In this document: positions 24,259-35,200 of the stretch, one piece after another
How the letters are laid out: every line of letters begins with the position of its first letter
Position numbering within the stretch: position 1 is the stretch's first letter
Assembly (NCBI GenBank): GCA_033063855.1
Contig: CP093830.1
Coordinates: 9,734,854 to 9,798,853 of the forward strand
Reading direction: 5' to 3'
Source of the DNA: Smittia aterrima
Lineage: Eukaryota; Arthropoda; Insecta; Diptera; Chironomidae
DNA length: 64,000 nt
Position numbers and translations under genes: made by a program
The notes under the pieces: model-generated
The model's database searches: none
What the model saw: only the letters and a program-made list of their open reading frames with translations
Told to the model about the DNA's origin: nothing

Positions 24259-26048
24259 TGAACGTGTTTCTTTGTTTTAAGTTTTCGAAAGTTTCTGCGA
24301 TAAACTTATTTCTCTTTCATTCATTCAAATTTTCATTAAAATTTCTATCGCTAATCTCTTTTAATTATTCAACAACATGTTGCGCTTTAAGCTCGTTGCT
24401 CATCAAGTCGATATCACCTTTGGGAGAAAGTTCACGCGATCAAATCTTCTGACGACAACATTGACCTCTAAACTCTAACTCATTGCATGTCACGCTCACG
24501 ATTCTTGTTTTCGAGCATGTGTACGCTTTCATTATGAATTTATTGCCGTCCTGAAATATCCCTTCTCAGTAGGATGCCCTTTAAGATAAAATAATAAACA
24601 GCAGCAATACGATGGCTACGTGTTGAGTTCCAATTTGTTGCCATTTTTATTTTCGAGCATCCACTGCGGCAGTAATAAGGAGACTGACGACATTCGCGGA
24701 CTTATTAACATTGCATTGAGCAATAACAACAATAAAGCTTTCAGTGGTCCCGGGAGACACGTATTTTGAGAGGCCTTGGCAACATATTTCCTCGTTCAGA
24801 TCGACCGCAGTTTAATTAGTTACGAGCGAAACAAAATTGCTGTGGATTCCTGTGGCTTGCTCAATTGATGACTTTTAATTACGAAAAAAAAAGAGTTTTT
24901 TTTTTAATCAAGAAGCCTACAATTCAAACTATGTTGAGCAAACTTCCTTCCTTGTTCCTCCCACACTTTACTGAACTTTTGCAACGCGACAGGGAGCATC
25001 TTATGAATTATTCATCAATTAAATGAGTTGAAAAATTTGATGGTAAAATGAATAATTTCCGATGGCTGACGGCGAATTTCCAATTGTCAAAACAGTCGGA
25101 TGCATAATAAATTTCGACATCATTTAATTGCGCGACGATATGAATTCTAAATGTAAATGGTAAAGTTGAAGCGAAGCAGCTTTTGCCTCGTTCAATATTC
25201 ATGGAAAATTTTTGAGATTCAGAATCCATTGTGAACTTTAAGATTATTTTCTCCCGAACTCGCCTCGGGGATTTCCTTGAAGATTTCGAAGGATAATAAC
25301 TTTCCATGTGTGAAACTATTCATCTCGTTGCAAAGAAGATTTATTGCCGCCAATAAAGAATTCTCCGTCAGAGATTTTTCTCAATAAAGAACGACAGAAG
25401 ATAAATTCTGAGAAGGAGTTAAACAAATTTTATGACGTGCTACAATGGTCTCTAGCTCGGGAATCACGTAATATCCCCTTCGTGAGCTTAGATTCATCGA
25501 AATGATGCATGCTCTCGGTGGAACATGAAAATCTACTTTTGAGGGCGAGAGAGCGATAAAGAGTGGATGAAAGGACTCCTTGAGAGTTGAAAGGATATCG
25601 TTTGAAAGGTAACACCGAGAGATTGACGACGCAAGGAGAAATTTACATTAGATCATTGCAAATTGCTGCTCATCCTCAACAAGAGCTGCTTAAGCTTTTC
25701 TGTCACATCATTAAAACTTTCGCTTTCAATTTAAATCAATTGAAAAGTTTGTTGAATGGAAAAACCTGAAATTGATTGACTTTAAATTGAGTTTCCCTGA
25801 GCGACTTCGACTGCAAATGCAATTGGGGAAAATATTTATTTTATGAAAACGTCAAAAGCTTATTCCCTGAGCAAGTTTTGTGCTTAAAGCTCAAACTGAA
25901 ATGAAATGTTCTCAGTTTTGATTTCTGAAATGAGATTACGAACTTCAAAAACAAACAAACTTTCATCTTTTGAATATTTTTAGATTAAAATCTTCAAAAC
26001 TTTCCCAGAAAGGGCCTGAAGGTGATGGATTTTCAAGGGCAAACCCTT

Positions 26049-26935
26049 TGCGAATTAATTAGGTTTTGTAAACTTTCTAAATGTGGCACTTTCAATTTTT
26101 CATTAGCGGCTCGATGTCATCCTCAACGAGCTTTTGTCATCTTGAACCTTAAATTCTGCTTTATCATAATCAAACGATATTTTTTTCATCGCGCTTTTTT
26201 AACTTAATTAACTAATTAGATTTTTTGATTTATCTTTCTCTCCGCAGAGCAGTTGGACGACGACGGAATGTTTTGAGGCTTGAAAGGAAGCTTCAAAGAA
26301 GAAGAAGAAGATTTGTTGAAACCTTCATCAAGCATCACGGGGAAAGTTTGAGAGGACGGAAGTTTAAGCGAGAAAGGAAGAACATCGATTTCGAGCATCA
26401 AAAGCTTTTAAAAGTTCAGTCGAATGTTCGACGAAGACGACGAAAGGAACGCGGATGTTGAGCTATTAGCCGAATGTGGACAAATAGCGCATCGTCTTCG
26501 TAGTCTCGAGAAGACTTGGTTCCTTGATCTGAAAGATCTGCAACGTAAAACTTTGTTGAGCTCCGCTCGGCCACCGTTAGCGTCGTCGCTCTCAGCTGAA
26601 CAAAAACTGAATGAAATATTCGACAATAATGATGATCAGAGAGCGTTGACAGAACCAGAAGACAATAAGAAAGATGAAGATCCGACTCTCGTGAAACGCG
26701 TTCGCTATTTAGAGGAAACAGTCATTAAAATTCATCGTCAAGACGAGTTGGTAAAGCAAACCGGAGGACAAAAGCGAGCGACAAACAACAGAAAGGGTGA
26801 CATTAAAAGTAATATGAATTATTCAGTGACAGCAACAAAGGACGACAAGATTGACCCAACGACATTTCCAAACGATGAACTTAAAGATGATCAGGAGAAG
26901 TCTCATCCATTCAGATGTTCAAATAATCAAGCTCA
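26049..26935 (-). repeat. Right arm of outer inverted repeat (copy of Pde9 exon 1 region)
   Basis: Inverted counterpart of 10540-11433. Homology starts sharply at gcgaattaattagg (26049) and stays nearly perfect to about 26870, then drops to roughly 70 percent by eye until about 26935. DNA outside both ends is unrelated to the flanks of the left arm. Confidence 0.9.
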
Positions 26936-26966
26936 ATCAAAACAAATTGTTCGTGATCTTTATTAA
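26424..26966 (+). pseudogene. Truncated duplicate of Pde9 exon 1
   Basis: The frame opens with the same ATG as Pde9 (MFDEDDERNADVEL...) and copies about the first 148 residues almost unchanged; an A-to-P change in the ALTEAEDN segment is visible. It then diverges and stops at 26964-26966 after 180 codons. The exon's final part, with its GT donor and the KVDFTEKMNWL segment, is missing, and no phosphodiesterase exon follows on this strand. The upstream splice acceptor (ctctccgcag, near 26246) is retained, so it could still be transcribed if a 5' exon remains upstream. The encoded part is the non-catalytic N-terminal extension only. Most likely a dead fragment, but the open frame is intact. Confidence 0.75.
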
Positions 26967-27759
26967 TTAAAATTCAAAAAAAATCCTTCCAACAGATTAT
27001 AAAAGCAATTTTTCCGGCAGATAACTTTTTCGTCTACTTGATAACGATTTTCGACTGCGTCCGAAAAGAGAAAAAGGTCAACAGTCTTTCACAAACTGAC
27101 TAAATGACGGTTCTGACTAAAGGCTTTGGGGAGAGAAAGGTCAAGAAATTTTATTTACAACAGAAAGAAAATTCAATGAAATAAACTTTCAACGTTTATT
27201 TCTTTACCCGGTTTCATGCTTAAAATAATATTTAGGGAGGATGAGTCTCGCCATAGCTCTAGCTGCAATACTTTGCAAATAGGCCAATTCAATTTTATCG
27301 GTCTCATGAGATTAACATTTCCTTTACAAACTTTTCGAAACTACACAATCGAGACACATTTTCATGCTTTTTATAACTTCACATAAAATATTTACTGTGA
27401 CCTCACAGTTCTGTCAAAATGATGAGTCAAAAGGTATCGAACAATAGAAATTGTATCCTCATTTGACATAATAATTATGGCGATATCAGCAGATGAAACC
27501 TCCACACAATGAACTGAGATGGATTGATGACAAAAGGAATTTCTTGCAGTTTCAGCAAAAATTAAAAAGTATTCAACGGCCAACAAATTTTTAAAATAAA
27601 ACCTCGTTAATACTTTTTGCCGTTCGAGTGAAGTTTATATTGTCGCAAGAAACGAGGTTTAACTTTAAACAATTGTTAATTTGCAAAATCTCTGATTTTA
27701 AGCTGAAATAAAAGAGTTGAGTACATTTTAAGTGATAAATAAACTAGCAGCATTACAAA
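26967..27759. other. Intergenic spacer before the proteasome gene
   Basis: No gene is seen in 790 bp. The last 100-150 bp before 27760 should contain the promoter and 5' leader of the proteasome subunit gene; I could not recognise a TATA box or initiator with confidence. Confidence 0.45.
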
Positions 27760-28726
27760 ATGGTAAGGACAAGATCGAAATCATCAAGTTACTCTTGATT
27801 TAGTTGAAAGTAACCTCGACGAAGAAACTGCAAATCATCGAAAAATATTTTCGTCAATTCACCGTCTCAACTTCTTTTAGGCTCGCCGTTATGATTCAAG
27901 AACTACTATTTTCTCGCCGGAAGGACGATTGTATCAAGTCGAGTACGCAATGGAAGCTATTTCTCATGCTGGAACTTGTTTGGGAATCTTAGCGAAAGAT
28001 GGAATCTTGTTAGCCGCTGAGCGTCGCAACGTCAACAAGCTTCTCGATAACTGCATTTTCTCTGAAAAGATCTACAGATTGAATGAAGACATGGTTTGTT
28101 CGGTTGCTGGAATCACAGCCGATGCAAATGTTCTTACCAACGAGTTGCGAGTCATCGCTCAGCGATATCAATTACAATACGACGAACCAGTTCCAGTTGA
28201 ACAATTGGTCTCTACCTTGTGTGATGTTAAGCAAGCTTACACTCAATACGGAGGCAAGCGTCCTTTTGGTGTCTCGATTTTGTACATGGGGTGGGATAAG
28301 CACTACGGCTATCAATTGTATCAATCGGATCCAAGCGGTAACTACAGTGGATGGAAAGCAACTTGCATTGGCAACAATGCTGCGGTAAGTTTTGACTTGA
28401 AGCTCAAAGATCAAAAATAATTTGAATAAATCTTTTAGGCTGCAGTTTCGGTTCTCAAACAAGAACTCAATGAAAATCCAATCTCATTGACTCAAGCTGA
28501 AGACTTAGCCGTAAAAGTGCTCAGCAAAACGCTCGACATGACAAAGTTGACTTCAGAAAAAATTGAAATGTCAACTTTGACCCGCGATGGCAATGTAACG
28601 AAGATCAAGGTGCTTAGCAACACAGAAGTTGATGCGTTGATTGCCAAGTATGAGAAGATTCAAGCAGAGGAAGAGGCTGCAAAGAAAGAAAAGCTCGCTC
28701 AACAGCAGCAGTCACAAAAGTCTTAA
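27760..28726 (+). CDS. Prosalpha3: 20S proteasome subunit alpha type-4 (PSMA4)
   Basis: Three exons: 27760-27762, 27881-28384, 28439-28726; 264 residues. The first coding exon is only the ATG, followed at once by a gtaagg donor. Splicing gives M-ARRYDSRTTIFSPEGRLYQVEYAMEA, the canonical alpha-subunit N-terminus (the DSRTTIFSPEGRL helix H0 region that gates the 20S pore). Further hallmarks are DPSGNY, TCIGNN and the C-terminal KYEKIQAEEEAAKKEK tail. Alpha subunits form the outer ring of the 20S core and have no active-site threonine. Length fits the family (about 260). The gene ends 65 bp from the convergent Kti12 stop, with AATAAA at 28780-28785. Confidence 0.96.
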
Positions 28727-28779
28727 GTTTCCTTGTTTGCGTGATGGTTCACAAAATTCATTTTTTTTTTCTAAATTAC

Positions 28780-28785
28780 AATAAA
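28780..28785 (+). terminator. Poly(A) signal of the proteasome gene
   Basis: An AATAAA lies 54 bp after the PSMA4 stop codon and inside the 65-bp gap to the Kti12 stop codon, so the cleavage site probably falls within Kti12 coding sequence on the opposite strand. Confidence 0.6.
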
Positions 28786-28791
28786 AATTTA

Positions 28792-29685
28792 CTATTCACT
28801 CAGAACTGAATTTAAATATTGTACAAAAAGTGTTGGAGCCTTCGTAAGATCACCGGCTGTGTCAATGTGCTGTTTGCTGTAGTTAAGATATTGTCGTCGC
28901 ATTCGATTAAGTTGACTCGCGTTGATGTCTGCTGAGATGTTCACAGTTTCTGTTGAGTTCTTGATTTTTACTGGACCTAGCGCTCCGAGTTTTCTTGCTG
29001 ATGTAATTTCTCCTACGATATCTTGAGTTAAACGATCAAGCTCATACAAATAGTTTGTCGATTGAGTTGGAGCGTGTTGTGTCGATTGATTGGCAGGTGG
29101 AGGTTTCTTCTCGTAGAGCGCACTGTAAATATCTTCCAAGTTCAATTGATCCTCAGGTGTCACAGCAAAGAGTGGAGCATCCCAGCGATTTGTCGATACC
29201 GGTTCTTCAAATCGCATCCACAAAGCATCAAAAATCTCCCTTGAGAATGAATCGTCTCTGCTTTCATTGAACTCCCAAGATTTCTCCTTCGTTGTAGCGC
29301 AATGAATTGTGCACTGTGTCGATCTTTAAAGAAACTTATTAAGATTAGAAAGAAGAAAGTAGATTGAGGGTTCTTACCGAACTGACTTGCTGGCACAATA
29401 AATTTCGTATCGATAACCTTTGATGTAATTACCGCCATCAATTATCACGATATCATTCTTGTTCAGCTTTCTGAGACTGTTCGACTTTAAGTCAGCTCGA
29501 ATATTTTTCTCTAGCCTAGACTCTCCATAAATTTCATTCTTTGACATCCCAGAACTCTTCACGATTTCATTTTCGCTGATGACGTGAACAGTCTTCTCTT
29601 TCTGAGTCTCAAAGAATTCACGAAGCTCGTTCGCTCTCGTCGTTTTGCCACTTGCAGGACAGCCACAAATAATTATTAGAGGCAT
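28792..29685 (-). CDS. Kti12: KTI12 homologue (Elongator-associated P-loop ATPase)
   Basis: Two exons on the minus strand, 29685-29378 and 29323-28792, phase 2 junction, 279 residues. The start is MPLIIICGCPASGKTT, with a Walker A motif (G8-x4-GKT). The family-typical KGYRYEIYC segment and SREIFDALWMRFEEP / NRWDAPLF blocks follow. KTI12 is a tRNA-binding ATPase related to O-phosphoseryl-tRNA kinase that supports Elongator in wobble-uridine modification (established for yeast). It is shorter than the human protein (about 350), mainly in the linker. It is divergent with Coa7, 133 bp between start codons. Confidence 0.9.
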
Positions 29686-29818
29686 TGCTTTTTCAGATGT
29701 AAACAAACGCTTTTGCTGTGAATTTGTAATTAGGAAGTCGTAATCGACGGGGCATCTTCATTCGCTTAAAAATATTAAAAACTGAATTCACAAAAACTGA
29801 ATTTAAACGAAATTGACG
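29686..29818. promoter_or_regulatory. Bidirectional promoter, Kti12 / Coa7
   Basis: Only 133 bp separate the two head-to-head start codons, so both core promoters and both 5' leaders must lie here or overlap the genes. No TATA box is evident; the sequence is AT-rich with a central GC-richer patch (gtcgtaatcgacgggg near 29736-29751). Confidence 0.6.
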
Positions 29819-30625
29819 ATGTCCTTCGACCTACAATCAGAGTCTGATGTAAAAGAATACATCGAGAAGCTTGGAATCGAATACAGATTCGGATGTTACA
29901 GTGAGAAGAAGCCTGAAGGTGAGATAATTTGAAAATGATGTAAATTTCTTGATAATAAATATTTTTCGGTTTTAGTTTGTCATCTACTCGGCGACTATCT
30001 CGAAAGTATCAAGAAAGACTTCGAGAAAGCATCAAAGGTGTACAGATCCAACTGTGACGATTACGGCTACGGAAAGAGTTGCTTAAAGTTCGGTCATTAC
30101 AGTTTTCTCGGCAAAGGAAAAGCATCGACTAACGAGAAAGGAGATCCTAGACAAGCTTATACATATTACGAGAAAGGTTGTGAGCTCAAAGATGGAGACT
30201 GTTGCCTTCACTCTGGTTTGATTATGGTCAGCAAGTCGATGACAAGTTCAATTGAACGCGACGTGATGAAAGGATTTGAGTCTCTCACTAAAAGCTGCAA
30301 AATGGACAACGGAACGGCTTGCTTTTACCTTTCGGGGATGCATATCTCTGGAGTCTTAAAGAAGGAAAACATGGATAAGAAAGTAACTGCTGATCCCAGC
30401 GAATTTATTGTGCAAAAGGACATGAAAAAGGCTTTTGATTACGCGGCTAGAGCTTGCGAGCTCAAAAATATGTATGCCTGTGCTAATCTTTCTCAAATGT
30501 ATTCGAGAGGCGACGGAACGGATAAGAACGAGACGAAGGCTGATGAATATAAAAAGAGGGCTATGGAGATGCAGGAGGAAATGAGGAAACAACAAACTGA
30601 ATTGAAGTTCCAGCAGGGTCTTTGA
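29819..30625 (+). CDS. Coa7: Cytochrome c oxidase assembly factor 7 (Sel1-repeat protein)
   Basis: Two exons, 29819-29918 and 29976-30625, joined at phase 1; 249 residues. The N-terminus (EYIEKLGIEYRFGCY..KKPEVCHLLGDYLE) and five Sel1-like helical hairpins match COA7/RESA1. Paired cysteines recur in the repeats (for example SCKMDNGTAC and ACELKNMYAC, C-x7-C), typical of this disulfide-rich, mitochondrial intermembrane-space family needed for respiratory complex IV assembly and heme handling. Length is close to human COA7 (231). The C-terminus is a charged helix. The gene converges with Arp10, 83 bp between stop codons, with AATAAA at 30676-30681. Confidence 0.9.
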
Positions 30626-30675
30626 GCTGCTTAGAAGTTGTTAACAAAAGACGTCATTTAGCATTGGAAAGTATA

Positions 30676-30695
30676 AATAAAAGCGAAACTTTATT
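30676..30695. terminator. Paired convergent poly(A) signals, Coa7 / Arp10
   Basis: AATAAA at 30676-30681 reads for Coa7 (+) and TTTATT at 30690-30695 gives AATAAA for Arp10 on the minus strand, 14 bp past its stop. The two 3' UTRs therefore probably overlap. Confidence 0.55.
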
Positions 30696-30708
30696 GCAAA
30701 TTTAGTGT

Positions 30709-31920
30709 TCAACCTTGTGATCGAGGACCGGCATTCTCGAAAGTGATCCAATCTGGAATCTTAGGATCTTTCAAATAAGTTTCACGTGTGATTGAGTTTG
30801 TGGAGAATTCAGTTGAAGAGTAGATAGAGCCACCAAGCCATGCTGTGAAGTTTGGTTTAGCTGGTGCTGTGTGGAACATTACTTCGTTGACGAACAATCG
30901 ATCTTTGTAATAATCTGATTCGATTAGTTTAAGAAGCTCACTTTTGAGTCTTGCGACTAGACCAGGAGCACTTGCTGTGCCTCCGATCAGAACAATATTT
31001 TTAGCCAGCTCCTTTCGTGTGTCGACTGGACATTTGAAAATTGAATCGAGAATGATGAAAGGTAACCCAAGATGATCGTTGTCTTGAGGGAAAAGAACTT
31101 CAAATGCAATTTCACGAAGTAATCCAGGAACTTTGATGACGTCATAGCCATCGACTGGATAATCGACATCAGGACAAGGCTGAAGTGCTTCATTGTTCTT
31201 GAAAGATTGTGCTCTTGAATGCTTTGTGACGAAGCATGTTCGAACTTTAATGTCTTCGATTACACGATCACACAAGATTTCTTCCTTGACTCCGTTGAGA
31301 ATTAAATTTGCTTTAATTTCATCGTGAACAGCTTCGCTTGCAAGTGGTTGGGCTTGCCATGTATTCAAGACTTGAACTCCACTGTAAACTGGAATTACTG
31401 TTGCTTCCTTGAATCCCAAATCGACTACAACTGCAGTATCGATGGCGAGGGTTGAAAGTGCAACCAGATGCGTCGGAAGAAATAAAACTGACGACACCTC
31501 GAAGTGGAAAAATAAAACCTTTGAGATGCATTCTCGGATGACTGTCGGTGTCAGCACAGATTCCACAATGGAAATCTTGCGATCTTTTGGACTCACGAGA
31601 AGATATCTAAGGAATAGTTTGAGAAGACAGAAGCTCAAGAAAACATTGGATGACTCACTTGAAAAATATTTTCGTGAAGAACGCAGCCGTTTGATCATAG
31701 AGACTTGTTTCAGACTTCTTCAAGATATCTCGCATTGATTCGATCTCTGTTGGAAGAATAAAACGAGGATAAGCCTCGCCGCAGAATCCAATTCTGAAAA
31801 AATACTAAAATTACAAATCGAACTTATTAAAATCAAACTTCAATCTTACTTTGAGTAGACCGAGCCTATCTCAAAAACTATTGTCGGCTTTTCTTGAAAA
31901 ACTGTCTCGAACAGCGGCAT
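30709..31920 (-). CDS. Arp10: Actin-related protein 10 (dynactin pointed-end subunit)
   Basis: Three exons on the minus strand, 31920-31850, 31793-31659, 31606-30709; phases agree; 367 residues. The N-terminus reads MPLFETVFQEKPTIVFEIGS, then KIGFCGEAYPRFILPTEI, the degenerate actin phosphate-loop region typical of Arp10/Arp11. Later blocks include YLLVSPKDRKISIVESVL, EDIKVRTCFV, ILDSIFKCPVDTRKELAKN, VLIGGTASAPGL and AWLGGSIY. Arp10 caps the pointed end of the Arp1 filament in dynactin, the cofactor of cytoplasmic dynein. Drosophila's orthologue is of similar size (about 378), human ACTR10 is 417. It is head-to-head with csw. Confidence 0.92.
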
Positions 31921-32249
31921 TTCTAATTTTAATTGAAATTCTTCAGAACCAAAACAAAATAAACCGTTTCGCAGTTTTGCTCCCTTGTGAGTTTGAGCGA
32001 CATCTGGTGGTTCTCTGCAAAACTGCAAAAATATTCTGTTCCTTAAAGAACTCAAGCGAGCGCGACTAAGCTTTGTGTTGCTTAAATAATTAGTGATTCA
32101 AATTAGTAGTTTAAGCTTTCACAGAATCACTAAAACATCTTTTAAGTGTCGAGTCATGTTGATTTAGAGCTCATCGAGTCAGAAGTTTCAAAAGAAAACT
32201 TTCAGTGCTTTTTATTTTTTGTTGAGTGAGACCTTCCCTGAAGCTTTAA
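31921..32249. promoter_or_regulatory. Bidirectional promoter, Arp10 / corkscrew
   Basis: This is the 329-bp interval between the Arp10 start codon and the inferred csw first-exon ATG. No TATA box stands out. If csw uses the 14-nt first coding exon proposed here, both genes start from this interval. Confidence 0.45.
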
Positions 32250-35200
32250 ATGAATTCGAGAAGGTAAGTTCGTAGTGACAGACACTAATTACTTTCTTAT
32301 CAGATTTCATGATGTTTTGCACTGCAAAATCGTCTTAGACAAGAAAGTTTTCGATAAGAAAAAATGTGCAACGAGCAACAACAAAAAGTCTCGCTATTCA
32401 CAATTAGTCGGGGATTGCTTAATATTGTTCATCAAGTTACTCAAGAGATTATTGACTTGGTAATGGAAAGATCTCTGCAGTTCCATTCAAGGTTCCGCTT
32501 GCATTTGTTCCGTGATGACCCAATTTACGATTCTCATCTCCATCTTCCTCTCTCTCGTTGGCCTTCAGAATCTCGCGTAAAATTTGCAAAATTCACGGCT
32601 TAATTGGCCGTTTTGATAAGATACCGAATACCGTCGCAGCTCAAAACTCACTTCTAACGAGCAGATTGTGCTGTTAGCAACGTGAGAAAAACGCAAAGGG
32701 AAAACTGAGCTTCGTCGCTCTCTCACTCTTTCTCGTAATCGGAGATGTAAAGTAAATCTAAGTTTGAAGGCCAAACGATAGATTCGTGCAACAGCTGCTG
32801 GACGAGCGTTTTTCAATTTCTCCACATTCATCTGCGATCTGGTTTGTTATTTTGCATGGGATCCGATGCAAATCTTGTTCCTTTCATTATTCTTGTTAGG
32901 GCTTTTTATCCGGAAGAAAAAAAAGATTTTGTTCCCAGAGCTCAAGCAGAATTTCGTGTTCCACGTAGTCCAAATCCATTCCCTGATTAAAAGCCTTTCT
33001 ATAAATTGAAAACGAAATGGAATTGCTGAAACTTTTGTTTGTTCTCGCGACGCGAATCACAGCGCAACCATCAAGTTTTCTTTCATCTCTTTCTCGCGCT
33101 CGATGGAAATAGTAAGTTTGGTCTCATTCGTTGATGATGTTTAGATTGCACGAGATTGCGACTAAATTGTTTGATCGTTTTTACGGCTTCATCTGAAAAA
33201 GCCCCGCCGTCAATTGAAATGGGAGCGACCCGCTTTAAAGTTCGCACGAGTTATTATCGTTTGTTGGAAAAACTCTGGGAACGGCTTTCAATTTAATCTT
33301 CAATCTCTATTCCAGGTGGTTTCATCAAGCGATAACTGGCGTCGAAGCTGAACAGCTGTTGCTGGATCGTGGATTCGATGGCTCATTCTTAGCTCGCCTC
33401 TCTTCGTCTAATCCTGGTGCATTCACGCTTTCAGTGAGACGAGGGCAGGAGGTTACCCATATCAAGATTCAAAACAATGGAGATTTCTTCGATCTTTACG
33501 GAGGTGGGTTGATGCCAAATGTCGGAATTAACGGCGACAGACGATTAATCAAAAATTTGATTCACTCTCTTCGTCGCGTCGCGTGAATGACTAATAATTT
33601 TCTTTGTTTATTTATATTTTCTCCCGCTTGTCCTTTAACGGTCATCTTTAGGCGAGAAATTTGCAACATTGTCTGAGCTTGTTCAATATTACATGGAGAA
33701 TCCCGGGCAATTGAGAGAAAAGAAAACGAGCGTTGTAATCGAGCTGAAGCAACCACTTAGTTGCGCTGTGGAACCAACAACCGAAAGGTGAGTTTAAGTG
33801 AATTATTAAAAGAAACGTCTCGCAATCGTGAGTTGCATTTTTTCGATGCCGTAATTCAATCGCGTGGACAAAATTTATAATTTTTTCGTTGCTTGTTAAT
33901 CGGAAGCGATCTGATCATCTCTGAGTCATTTTAATTTAATTTAAAATTCTGATGGAATCAACATTCTCATCATGCAATGGGAAAATTTCAGGAGAAGTCG
34001 ACAACAAATTTCTCATAGTGACATCGTGATGAGTCGACCTTGAGCGTTAAAAACTGAATTAATTTTGTCGACAATGCGCTTCACTGGAAGTCAGAGACAC
34101 GAGAGACAGAGCTAAATATATTTCCATACGAAAAAGCAGAATGAAAACTATTGAAACACATTTAAATGCTTGATCAGCATACGGGAATCCTACGAACGTG
34201 GAATGTTTAGCAATAAATTAGCTTCCCGGCGTCTTGCCCGATTGGTTTTCTTGAAAGAAAAAACGACTTTTTGATAAACTTCTCAATACTTTTCTTCTCT
34301 CTACCCTGTCAACAGCTTTAACCAAATGAGTTTCGCAATCATTTCGCACCTAAGCTGCTTGAACGTAATTCAATAGTTTAAGCGAGAGATAAAAGTTTCT
34401 AGAGTACCTCGCACGTGTCGATTGTCAAGCATTGTAACAGCTCTTAGTAATAAATCTCGGAATTCTTTTAAAATTCAAAAGCCCTGCTTCAAGCATCTGA
34501 CAGACTGAACAAGAATACAACAATTCACCAGATGAAAGCGATACGAACGTCATTGCCATTTAATTGAGCGACTCTGTGAATGTCGGAAACTCCAATTAAG
34601 TGTTTCACTCGTCAATAATTACTTAACAGAAACTTGAGCTTCCATGCTTGTTGAAACTTAATGCGACGCGAGGCGATTTACGAAATAAAAAAACCTTTTA
34701 AGAGTCTAACAACAATGAAGAGTCTAGAATTGATTTGGTAAATAAATATTTTAGCACTCCAACGTGGAGTTACTCGTATTCGATTTAAAAAGAATTGATT
34801 TGAAGAAAGAAAAGTTTCTGGATTTGCCAATGAAATTTGAGATTTATCTTAATCTCTTTCGATTAACTCACGCAATATCTATGAAGTTTGATTTGTTGGA
34901 ACAAGCTGAAAGCAATAAAAAGCAGAGTCGTGGAAATTAATGTTAAAAAAGCTCGTAAACAACTTCAAAATATTTCCGAACTCGAAAGATTATGTAAATT
35001 CAAATGGAAAACTTGCCAATGTTGATTCCCTCAGTTGTGAATGGAGCGTTTGGTTTTTTTTTTCAAAATAATTTAATTGATTTCGGGGAGTCGACGATCA
35101 AAGATGGAGATTCTGTTCTCAATGAAACGCAGAAACTATTTCAAGCACACTTAATTTTAGGCGGTCTACGTAGGTGGACGTGAAAGTCACATTGATTCCT

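Larger units (their letters stand above)
11434..26048. other. Gene desert of about 14.6 kb between the outer inverted-repeat arms
   Basis: No convincing protein-coding exon was found on either strand; open frames are short, K/F/S-rich and lack splice context. The only structure I can point to is the inner inverted-repeat pair at 20.07-20.32 and 24.02-24.26 kb, (CT)n tracts near 15405 and 19497, and a TATA-like site beside a small palindrome near 17.75 kb. The region may hold 5' untranslated exons and enhancers of Pde9. Every other part of the window is gene-dense, so the emptiness stands out. Confidence 0.6.

Noticed and set aside
33101..33115. ATG followed by a gtaagt donor just upstream of the csw N-SH2 exon
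   Set aside because: The phase does not fit exon 2; joining would put the SH2 domain out of frame, unlike the microexon at 32250.
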